This document shows positions 46,361-55,577 of a stretch of DNA of 64,000 nucleotides, in pieces (within the stretch, counting starts at the first letter, position 1; the number at the start of each line of letters is the position of its first letter). Source of the DNA: DOZZ01 sp963792655 (lineage in GTDB: Bacteria > Acidobacteriota > Terriglobia > Bryobacterales > Bryobacteraceae); assembly GCA_963792655.1 (NCBI GenBank), contig CAWBWU010000009.1, forward strand, positions 1 through 64,000. The letters run 5' to 3'. A program made the translations under genes and the position numbers. The notes below the pieces were generated by a model. The model saw only the letters and a program-made list of their open reading frames with translations. It searched no databases and was not told where the DNA came from.

Positions 46361-48266
46361 ATGTTGAGTAAACTACGTATCGCCGTGCTCTCGTTTTCAC
46401 TTGTGACACTTGGTGTTTCTGCGGCTTTGGCCACCACCCCCGGGCTACCTTGGGTGAAGGTCGCCGGACTCTATGGCGGCCGCACCCAAAGTGTTGCAGC
46501 TGATTCAACGGGAACTTTGTACGCGGCGACGGTATGGAACGGCCTCTTCGTTTCGACCGACGGCGGCGTGACATGGTCGCAGACAAACGGTTTACAGAAG
46601 GCGAACGTCGCCAGCGGCGTGGTCAGTATTGCACTTGACTCATCCAATAACATTTACGCCGCGACGATCTCTGGCGTATTTCGTTCCGTAGACAAAGGTG
46701 CTAACTTCACCCTGCTGAATCAGGGCGCCGCACCTCTCAGTCATGCTCGCCGGCTCTTGTTCCGCAAGAATGGCGATTTGCTGGCGACTTCAGATGCAGG
46801 GCTATCAATCCTTCCAGCGGGGTCGCAGCTTTGGACCAAGGCTCAGCCGATTCCGACGAAGTACCCGAATCTACTCGGAATCGCGATGGATCCCTCAGAG
46901 TCGACCGTTGTGGTTGGCGCTTACGGCGCCAACTCCGTTTTCATCACGCACGATTTTGGCGCTACATGGACACAAGGGCGGGGCCATCCCCGGTTATACG
47001 AGTGGAAACTCCATCGTGACTGTCGCGTGTGACAGTACGGGGCACTTCTACGCCGGCATCGACTACAACGGTTTGGGTGTGACGACCGGAGGGCTTTCGG
47101 TCTCCTCTGACGGCGGTGTAACCTGGAGCGCGCTGAAGCTTGCGACGGCCGGCGTCGACAGTATCGTAACCTCGGGCGGCAAGGTGTTCGCGGGTACAGA
47201 TAGTGTTGATGGCGGTGGCGGTGTGTATGTGAGCAGCGACTACGGGTCGACTTTCACGCGCGCCACAAACGGCTTTGGCGTGACCGGGCCGATCAACTCG
47301 ATTACCGTGACCAACCGCGGCCTGTTCGCATCCACCAACGGTGTCTATCATTCGGTGGACAACGGAACCAGTTGGTCCGTACTTCCCAATCTGTTGGTTG
47401 ATCGTGCCGTACATGCGATGGTTACGACCAGTAATGGCGATATCTATGTTGCCGCGCGCAACGAGGGTGTCTCACGCTCGAAAGACCATGGGCAAACATG
47501 GACGGTCATTAACTCCGGTCTGGACGGCAACCTGAATGTAGCCCTGCTCGCGTTGAACTCAGCGGGCGAGGTAGTTGGTTGCCCCAGCCGGACGATTGGA
47601 AGGTCCGTCAGGCTTCCCGGCAACGGCAGCACCTGGGTGCAATCCGATATGCGTTATGCCTGCCTGGGTCTGGGAATGGATAAGCAGAAGAACCTGATCG
47701 CGGTGCAAGGTACTGGCAATGGCATCGACGCTTATCGTTCGACGGACGGCGGTACGCACTTCACCTATCTCTCGCATGTGGTGCGTGGGTGGGGCTTGAC
47801 GGGCGCAATTACTGCGGCCGGTGACGTTTACGCTGGAACCGAAGCCGCCGGCGGGTTTACTTCCTCGGATAGCGGAACCACCTGGGTGAGCATGGGAGCG
47901 ACACCAAACAACACCGGGTTCGGATTTGCGCCGAACGGAATACCGTTCTTCATTAACACGGACGCGCACGTGATGCAGTACAAGGGAGGAACCACCTGGG
48001 CCATCTCCGACACCGGGACCTCTTATGGATTCTCCGGGTCTTCCTTCTACACCGATCATAGTGGGCACTTCTTTATGAATGGCTCGAAGGGCCTGTGTTG
48101 GGTTTCGGTCGACAATGGCAACACCTGGACCGCTTACCAGACGGGACTGCCTGTTACTACTTACCGGGCCAGGGGACTCTCGATGGACCGTCAAGGGTAC
48201 TTATACATGGGGTACGATGGCGACCTGGGGCTCTACCGGACAACAGGCGTGGTGGGCCTTCCGTAG
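46361..48266 (+). CDS. Secreted BNR/Asp-box beta-propeller protein (one frameshift)
   Basis: From ATG 46361 the product has a signal peptide (SAALA near residue 24) and about ten Asp-box motifs of the form S-x-D-x-G-x-T-W, for example STDGGVTW, SSDGGVTW, SKDHGQTW and SVDNGNTW. This suggests one or two beta-propellers of the sialidase/YCF48 kind. The frame breaks at the GGG at 46976-46978; removing one G joins FGATWTQ to GGAIPGYTSGNS and gives about 635 residues. A GTG start at 46340 is possible. No catalytic residues of a sialidase are evident. It is transcribed alone. Confidence 0.75.
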
Positions 48267-48280
48267 GTACTCGGCGCGCA

Positions 48281-49231
48281 TCAATCGACCGCTTTTGTTT
48301 GTGAGCCGTGCATGCCAACAAGCGACTTGACTTGATAAGTGTGCCGGTCTTTTGCGCCCCACAAGTACTTATAGCTTTCTGTGTTGCGCAAAAAGTCGAT
48401 CTGGGTCAAACCTTCACGAATAGCTTCATCTACTACCCATCCGAGCAGCACCGATCCGGGACTTAGCTTCGCTAGTTCCGGATCGTACCCGCTCAGGTAG
48501 CAGTAGAGTGTGTCGACTGCCGTGAACGCGTAGATCGCTGCGGCCGGAGCGCCGTTGAGCGAGAGCATCGCGAGCCTCAGGTTGCCGGTTTGGGCAAAGT
48601 TATTTGCGACCTCGCGGTGAAATCGTACAAGAGCCGGCTCGAGCGCGCTCCAGCGCATCGCATGCAGGCGCAGGAAGGGATCCAGATTCTGTTCCCACGT
48701 AAACTGCGGATCGAAACCTTTGGCTAGCTTGTTGCGTGCGCGGCGCAAGTCGGTGCGGTGTTTGCTGTCCATCTCCGCCGGGAAGGTTTTCAAATCGAGC
48801 ACCGGGCAAACGGAACACGGCTGATGCGGATACCTGTTGAGCAGTGCTGAATTTTCGGGGATCTCTTGCAGGTCCAGCTCAGCCCAGCGCTCCCGCCGCG
48901 AGTCTAGGAAATCCGACATCAACGCTGCGCACTCGCGCTCACGTTCGGGCGCGCAGAGCATGTCACCGTAGTCGCTAATGCCGGCTCCGAGAAATGACAC
49001 CGTCCTGGTTTCCGTTCCCCAGCAAAACAGCGGCGCAAATCCGACCGCGTCGGCACCATCGCGCATGACAACCGCCCAAATCTCTCCTCCGCCAAACAGA
49101 TGTCTCGTCCAGGGCAGCAGCCATTGCGGCGACTGAAACGGAGTAGCGCGCGGTGACGAATGCCATAACCGGAGCCACTCGGGCTCGAAGGATTGCAGCT
49201 CTTCGAGAGTTGTTAGAACTTCGAGCGTCAT
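48281..49231 (-). CDS. CelD/BcsL-type GNAT acetyltransferase
   Basis: The 316-residue protein begins with an SFQSPQW-like region (TPFQSPQWLLPWTRH), contains RRARNKLAK near residue 165 and ends with the GNAT-like SPGSVLLGWVVDEAIREG and DFLRNTESYKYLWG. This matches the acetyltransferase_6/CelD family often found with exopolysaccharide genes. It is the last gene of a three-gene set with a GT4 transferase and a methyltransferase, each overlapping the next by four bases (ATGA). The acceptor is unknown. Confidence 0.82.
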   Translation of the reverse strand: MTLEVLTTLEELQSFEPEWLRLWHSSPRATPFQSPQWLLPWTRHLFGGGEIWAVVMRDGADAVGFAPLFCWGTETRTVSFLGAGISDYGDMLCAPERERECAALMSDFLDSRRERWAELDLQEIPENSALLNRYPHQPCSVCPVLDLKTFPAEMDSKHRTDLRRARNKLAKGFDPQFTWEQNLDPFLRLHAMRWSALEPALVRFHREVANNFAQTGNLRLAMLSLNGAPAAAIYAFTAVDTLYCYLSGYDPELAKLSPGSVLLGWVVDEAIREGLTQIDFLRNTESYKYLWGAKDRHTYQVKSLVGMHGSQTKAVD

Positions 49232-50257
49232 GCGGTGATCAACTGCTCATAGCGCTGCAGATACTTTTGGATCGTGTGACGCGCGCTGAAGCGTGACAGC
49301 GCGTGATCGCGGCACACGACGCGGTCGATCGAAGAACAGCGCGCAATCGCTCCCGCCATCTCGTCGACGCCGTTGACAATAAAACCGGTCACGCCGTCCT
49401 CAATGATTTCGGGAAGCGCACCCGCTGCGAATGCTACGGATGGCGTGCCGCACATCGCGGCCTCCATCGCTACAAGTGAGCTGGTCTCTGGCGCGAGGCT
49501 GGGAATCAACACGCAACGTGCGCTCGAAAGCAGCCGCCGTTTGGCGCGCCATCCTGCAGCGCCGATGAAACGTAGAGTTGTTCCACAGCGAGGCAGGATC
49601 TCGTCTTCGTAGTAGCGCCGGTGCACCTCATACCCATACACCTGTCCTGCAAGCAACAGCGGAACACCGGCTGCCTGCGCAGCATCGAAGGCGAGATGAA
49701 AGCCCTTCTCCGGACAGACTCGGCCAAGCGCAACGGCGTATTCTCGCTTCTTCACATCCGTTCTGAGCAGGTTTTCCGGCACGCCGTTTGGGATATAAGG
49801 AAGCAGGTTGAGTGCCGCAGGGCACGCGTCTTGCTGCGATTGCGAAACGCAATGCAGCCAGGTTCGCGGCCTCTGAATCGCAAATACGCGAGCGTTGTAC
49901 CAGGCCGGAGGCAAGTGTAAGGTCACGAGCACCGGTGCTCCAGGCGCGGGTAGATACTGATCGAAGTCGATCCCGTGCATGTGGATCAGGTCCGGCGCGA
50001 AACGTTCCGTTGCGCGCGCAATGGCAGCTCTGACGAGTTGATGTACTCGCGCCCGGTGCGCATCGTCAAGGTGATCCGTCGCGCGACGGGATCGAGATCA
50101 ACTCGCCCGAGACTTGCGAACTCTCGCTGGCGATCACGATCGATTGGTGCCCCGCGTTGCACAGTGCGCGATCGAGCATGGCGAGAACCTGTTCTGCACC
50201 GCCGGCCGTATCAGCGCGAACGGGAGCAAAAGGGTAAGCGACGCTGAGAATTTTCAT
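49228..50257 (-). CDS. GT4-family glycosyltransferase (two frameshifts near the N-terminus)
   Basis: ATG 50257 forms an ATGA overlap with the methyltransferase stop and starts MKILSVAYPFAPV, then GGAEQVL, the usual first Rossmann strand and loop. The frame then breaks twice, at about 50087-50090 and 50068-50069. With one base restored at each, translation continues DDAHRARVHQLVRAA into the long C-terminal ORF. That part has ALGRVCPEKGFHLAFDAA, PSLAPETSSLVAMEAAMCGTP and the retaining E-x7-E pattern. Full length is about 343 residues. It probably adds a sugar to a surface polysaccharide. Confidence 0.82.
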
Positions 50258-50991
50258 CGCGCTTTGCGCGCCCGGACATAACGCCGCCCCACGGCGTAGT
50301 GGCCAGCCATGCCCAAATCGCGAACAGGGTCGTGTTCTGTGATGTCCGCAAATCCTGCGCGCTCGAGCATCGGTAGCAGTTCTGGCATGTCCCAAGGGCG
50401 TTGCCGCATTTCAACATCGGCGCGAGTCCACGTGCTCTCCAACCGGAACATGGTGATCTGAGTTGTCCCGATTCGTGTCGCTTGATCGAAGCCCCCGCGT
50501 AGCAGAAACACGTGGTCAGGATGCACTTCCGAATAGGACTCGTCCCACTGGTCGCCATACGCCCCACTCGTATTGACGTCGAAGACGAACACACCCTTGC
50601 TTTTCAGCGCAGCATACACGCAGTGAAACGCACCCTGCAATTGTGCGGCTTCTATAAGATGATTCACGCTGTCGAACGTGCTTACTACAGCATCCACTGG
50701 TTCAGCAATGGTGAACCTGGCCGCATCGGCCTGCATGAATGAAGCACCAGGCGCATTGCGCCGCGCGAATTGCAGCATCTCCGATGATGCATCGATGCCC
50801 ACTACCTGATAACCGCTTGCGACCAGTTGCTGCGCCAGATGGCCGCCGCCGCAACAGAGATCGAGCACACGCGCACCGGGTTCAAGCTCAGCCAGCAACA
50901 GCGTTTCTATCGCGGGGCTTTGCCATTCCAGAAGCGGTCTGGCCCAGTAACGGTCATAGAACCAGGCAAAGAGATCGTAAGGAGAACTCAC
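50254..50991 (-). CDS. Class I SAM-dependent methyltransferase
   Basis: The 245-residue protein has a Rossmann fold with motif I VLDLCCGGGHLAQ (about residues 42-54), motif II VVGIDASSEM and the motif IV region DAVVSTFDSVNHL. The N-terminal YDLFAWFYD is common in small-molecule or glycan methyltransferases. It comes first in a set with the GT4 transferase and the CelD-like acetyltransferase, 11 bp after the permease gene. The acceptor cannot be told from sequence. Confidence 0.85.
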   Translation of the reverse strand: MSSPYDLFAWFYDRYWARPLLEWQSPAIETLLLAELEPGARVLDLCCGGGHLAQQLVASGYQVVGIDASSEMLQFARRNAPGASFMQADAARFTIAEPVDAVVSTFDSVNHLIEAAQLQGAFHCVYAALKSKGVFVFDVNTSGAYGDQWDESYSEVHPDHVFLLRGGFDQATRIGTTQITMFRLESTWTRADVEMRQRPWDMPELLPMLERAGFADITEHDPVRDLGMAGHYAVGRRYVRARKAR

Positions 50992-51002
50992 TCACACTCC
51001 AC

Positions 51003-53283
51003 TTACCCTTGCGCGTCGATTGTAGTCTCACTCTGCGCAAGGCTGTGTTGCTGATTCAGGTGTTCGGCGACCTCTTGCGCGAAGTCGTTCAACACTTCGC
51101 CTTCCTGGCGGGAGTGCAAATCGCGATCGAGCCGGCGAAGGGCCACGCCCACCACATCACGGTGACGAAGTCGCGAGCCAAGACCTTGCTCGGTCAACTC
51201 GCGCCACAGGCGGTGCACCAGGTCGACATCTTCGGGCCAGAGACGCGGCGGATGCGGGCCCAGGTTGTAATAGAGCGAATTACGCGGATCCTTGAGCACC
51301 ACTTCGAGCGAGATCGAAGGCCGCGGCGTTTCGAGTTTCTCCCAAGCCTCGCCGAACACTTTGCCTTGCTCAGCCGGGTTGAATTCATAACGCGGCGAAA
51401 GGCCGGTCACGATGCGCGCAGACTCCAGCCGTTGCGCCGTTTGGAGAATGGCGAGCCACGGATCGGTCGCAGCCACCGCCAGCAACTCGACATGCTTGCC
51501 GGCCTTCTCAGCAAGCGAGACCACTCGTGTGAAGACCTCGGTTTCAGGACTTGAAAAGATCTGGCCGGCGCCGATGTCGTGCTCGCCCGAAGCTGCTTGA
51601 CTCAGGCGGTGAACCGAAACCGCGACGATATCGACCTTGCGCGTATCGGTCTTCTCGAGAGTCTTCTGCACGTGTTCCAGGTGATGTGGATTGCGCACCG
51701 CAACAAGGATGCTGCCGGGTCGCACATGCAGCGAGCCGCGCGAGATGTTCTCGCTGGAGTCGAGGCGGAACTGTTCCAACTCATGGTGTTCGCCTTGCAG
51801 CCGCTTGCGGTTGTAATGTTCGGTGATCGCAAACAGTGCGAAGAATGCAAGGCTGAAGCAAACGCCGGAGATGGTCGCGATCTCTTTGGTGAGCACGTTG
51901 ACTACGGCGAGAGTGAACAATGCAGCCGTGATCATTGCGAGCCCGATCGGCAGCTCGATCTTGCCCACGCGTATATTGAACGGCACCTTGTAGCCGCGCG
52001 TCTCTTTCAGCTTGAAGCGCAGCACCAGCACGCTCAACGCTTTGAGTGCGAAGCTCCAGACCACGCCGAATGCATATGCCTCGCCGAGCATGATCATGTC
52101 GCCGCCGCTGATCACGATGGTCGCGATCTGCATACCTACGAACAGATTGATCAGGCGGCTGGTGGTGCCAAAACGCGCGTGTGGCTTGCGGAACCACTCC
52201 GGCAGCACACCGTCTTCGGCGACGCGATTGAGCACGCCGTTCGAGCCAATGATGGCCGTATTGCAGGCGCCCGAAAGGATCAACGCGCCCACCACCACAA
52301 CGAAGACATGGAACAGTAACTTGGCGATCGTGGGGCCGACCAGGAACATCGAAAGGCCGCCGATCAGATTGTCGAGATACTTGCCGCGCTCCGCATCCGG
52401 AATAATCATCACCGCAAAAAACGACACGAGCGCGGTGAACAGCAGCGAGTAAAGAATGATGACGAAGGCGGATTTCTTGAGGTTCTCAAGCTTCGGATGT
52501 GCCAACTCCCGGTAAACCTGTGCGAGCGTTTCGAAGCCGCTCATGGCGAGCAATGAATGGCCCAGGCCGATGGTGATCGCGATTACGGTGATGCTCGGAG
52601 CAATGGTGCCGCGTAGCCAGCCCGTGGCGCTTTGACTGAAGTGGATGGTGGCGCGCGTCGGGAACGGGACAGGGTTGAACCCTTTGATGGCGATTGTCAC
52701 CGCACACCAAATCAGGAGCATGACCACCATCACGCTGGTGATCTGCATGATGCGCAGCGCCTTCTCGCTCGATTCGTGGATGCCGATGATGTTCTGCCAC
52801 CAGAAATAGATGACCACCAGAATCGCGAAGCCTGCGGCGAAGTGATTGGCCGGCACCTGCCAGGTCCAGTGCATGATACTGGCTGATCTCGTTCAACAGT
52901 CCTGCGATGTAGAGACCCGCGCTCACGCCACTGATCGGGCCGGTCAGCACGTAATCGAACATCAACGCCGAGACGGAGAACTTTGCCAGCGTTCCCCCCA
53001 TCGCTTCGTGAACGACCTTGTACACGCCGCCGCGCACGAACATGCTGCAACTCTCGAGATAGATCGAGCGCACAGCATAGGAGAACAACATGATGGCCAG
53101 GATGAACCACGGCGCTGACTTACCGACCGCAGATTCAGCGATGCCACCGGCATAATACGCCGATGACGCCATGTCGCTGAGCACAATCGCCGCTGCTCTC
53201 CAAAACGAAATGAAAGAGAGCATTACAGTAGTCGCGACGACTACTTTCGGCGTGATCAAAGACGCAGGCTGATCGCTTCCCAA
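51003..53283 (-). CDS. APC-family permease with a Usp-like C-terminal domain (one frameshift)
   Basis: The N-terminal frame (from 53283) covers the first helices (MSSPxx-like start at MGSDQPASLITPKVVVATT, a block of hydrophobic segments), and the frame from about 52874 continues them to residue 520 or so. The break is at about 52876-52880; restoring one base joins LLNEISQY to MHWTWQVP. The product has about 760 residues: about twelve membrane helices followed by a cytoplasmic part (from VRPGSILVAVRNPHHLEHV) that resembles universal-stress-protein folds. Such fused tails occur in large amino-acid permeases. The substrate is unknown. It precedes the methyltransferase by 11 bp. Confidence 0.82.
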
Positions 53284-53361
53284 ACGGTTTCAGAGTAGCA
53301 TGCGGAACCTGGGCTCACAGCCATGGCCGCGGTCGTTCACGCGAACGCGTCGTCGCGACGT

Positions 53362-54540
53362 TCACGATCTGCCGGCAGAGTCGCCATATTCCCAGTCGTA
53401 AGGAACGCCGGTCTCTCCAAGGATGAATTTCACCAGCTCAGCAAAGCCTGCTTCGGCCCGGACGTCGTTTGACAGAATCACCACGCAACGCTGACTGGCT
53501 TCGAGGCAAACCATCGTGTTCGCGGTTTGCTGATCGTGTCCGCCCTTATAGAAGCCGTGACCTTGAGGGCCGTCAAAGGTCATAACACCGAGACCGGCGA
53601 AGAGGTCTTTGCGCTGAGCTTTCGCGGGCAGGTCGGGAAGCGACGTCGGGAACTGGTGGGCTGTGGTGATGTGCAGTAGCGGCTTTGTCATCTCTTTGCG
53701 AGAAGCAGCCGTTAGCCCTTCGCCTCGCACCAGAGCACTGGCGAATTTCTGCATGTCAGAAATGGTGGTGTCCATCGAACCCGCAACCCGCACTTTACTG
53801 CGCTGATCGTGCTCTTTCGGTTCACCCTGATCGGTCCAGCCATCGGCCAGGTTCGCCGCGAAATCGTCGCGCCACACCAGGCTCGTGCGAGTCATGCCCA
53901 GAGCCTCGAAATCGGCTTTGGTGAGTTTGTCGAGGTCAAGGCCTAACGACCGAGCGCCGTGCTCGATTACAAACTGCAGGAGAATCATGCCTTCGCCTGA
54001 ATAGCTGTAATGGGTGCCAGGCTCGAAGTGGATTCGGAGTTTTTGATCAGGCTCCAGGAATGCGAAGTTGGCGAAGCCCGTTGAATGTGTCAGGCACATT
54101 CTCGGCGTGATCTTCTGCCAGCGAGGGTCGTCTGCCAAATCTTTATAGGGACCATACTTATCTGGAAAAACCGGATCCGGCCCATAGCTCGGCAAAGGCT
54201 TGTCCAGATACTTGGCTATGGGCACGTCGAGTTCGAGCTTGCCCTGGTCCACCAACTGGAGCACCGTGTATGCGAAGACGGCCTTGGTCAACGAAGCACC
54301 GTACATCACGGTGTCTTTAGTCAGCGGCTGTCCCTTCGCGTTGCGGATCCCGTAAGCCTGGATATAAGAAGCCTTACCGTGGTCAATCACAGCTACGGCG
54401 ATGCCGTTTGCGTGCGTGCGAGACATGAGCTTATGCACCTCAGCGTCGATATTGACGCTTGCGGGCATGGCTTGCGCAGAAGCTGCCGAGTGCAGCCCGC
54501 TGATCGCGGCAACCACTACGAAGAGGCTTTTGAATCGCAA
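53362..54540 (-). CDS. Class C beta-lactamase-family serine hydrolase
   Basis: The product has a signal sequence ending near SAASAQA and the serine-hydrolase core: SxxK in GASLTKAVF, a Y-S-G in YSYSGEGM (the Y-x-N Asn is Gly) and KGGHDQQ for the third motif. It probably acts on peptides or esters in the periplasm; it should not be called a beta-lactamase. The longest frame begins at 54645 but overlaps the metallopeptidase by 83 bases, so TTG 54540 is a better guess, giving about 392 residues. The start is uncertain. Confidence 0.75.
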   Translation of the reverse strand: MRFKSLFVVVAAISGLHSAASAQAMPASVNIDAEVHKLMSRTHANGIAVAVIDHGKASYIQAYGIRNAKGQPLTKDTVMYGASLTKAVFAYTVLQLVDQGKLELDVPIAKYLDKPLPSYGPDPVFPDKYGPYKDLADDPRWQKITPRMCLTHSTGFANFAFLEPDQKLRIHFEPGTHYSYSGEGMILLQFVIEHGARSLGLDLDKLTKADFEALGMTRTSLVWRDDFAANLADGWTDQGEPKEHDQRSKVRVAGSMDTTISDMQKFASALVRGEGLTAASRKEMTKPLLHITTAHQFPTSLPDLPAKAQRKDLFAGLGVMTFDGPQGHGFYKGGHDQQTANTMVCLEASQRCVVILSNDVRAEAGFAELVKFILGETGVPYDWEYGDSAGRS

Positions 54541-54562
54541 GAGTTGAAAGCGCGCGAAGAGC

Positions 54563-55463
54563 TTACTTAAACGTGTCGCAATCCGCCATATTCCCGCTGT
54601 CCAGGCCACGCTTGAACCACGCCGTGCGTTGGGCGGAAGATCCATGGGTGAACGACTCGGGGCTCACGTAACCGCGAGACATTTTCTGTAATCGATCGTC
54701 TCCCACGGCGGCTGCGGCAGCCATGCCTTGGGCGATGTCCTGATCGACAACGATCTTGCGCTGTTCACCTGAGTGGCCCCACACGCCTGCGTAGCAATCG
54801 GCCTGCAGTTCTAGCTTTACGGAATATTGATTCGCGCGGCCGCGATCCTGTTCCTCAGCCGCCTGCACCTTTTGCTGCGTGCCTACCAGCTTCTGGATGT
54901 GGTGGCCTAACTCGTGCGCGATCACATACGCCTGGGCAAACTGGCCAGGGGCGCCGAAGCGGCTCTTCAACTCTTCGAAGAAACCAAGATCAAGGTAAAC
55001 TTTTTCGTCTTCGGGGCAATAGAACGGGCCCGTAGCGGATTGCGCGGTACCGCACCCGGCACTCGTCCTATCGCGATAAAGCACCAACTTTGCGTGATGG
55101 TAATTGACTCCGGCCTGCTGCGGAAGAATGCGCTCCCAGGTGTTCTGAACATCTTTCAAGACGAAGCCGACAAAATCGACTTCGGGCGCTTCGGCCTGAT
55201 CGCGCGCGGTGTCCGGCACTCCTCCCTGCAGGACCCTGGTCTACCTGCGAAACAGGCGATCCACCACCGCCGCCGAAGATGCTGAAAAGATTGCTGTGGA
55301 AGAAGTAGCTGAGGATGAGCAGGATGATCGTCCCGCCGATACCCAGATGGATGCCGCCAAACCCGCCGCCTCCGCCGAAGCCACCAAATCCACCGCCTCC
55401 CCCGCCGCTGCTGTCGCGACGATCTTCGATGTCATTGTTGCTGCCGCCAGGAGTCCATTCCAT
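54563..55463 (-). CDS. YpfJ-family neutral zinc metallopeptidase (one frameshift)
   Basis: From ATG 55463 the protein begins MEWTPGGSNNDIEDRR, then a Gly-rich stretch and one transmembrane helix (about residues 40-60). After a break at the CCC run 55224-55226 (dropping one base) it continues PDTARDQAEAPEVDFVGF. The metalloprotease site is HELGHHIQ, with the third ligand probably in the later QADCYAG segment. The product would have about 300 residues and face the periplasm. It lies upstream of the serine hydrolase gene on the same strand, so the pair may form a small operon. Confidence 0.82.
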
Positions 55464-55577
55464 GTCAAACGGTTAGCAACTCAGGGGCCATGGTGAGGAA
55501 TGCGTTCACCCCTGATGAAAAAACCGAAACCTGAGGGGTCGCGGGATGTTCAAACTGGATGAGTGTACCCATTTCCA

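Noticed and set aside
53362..54540. True beta-lactamase
   Set aside because: SxxK is present but the Y-x-N asparagine is Gly and the family is broad; peptidase or esterase activity is equally likely.
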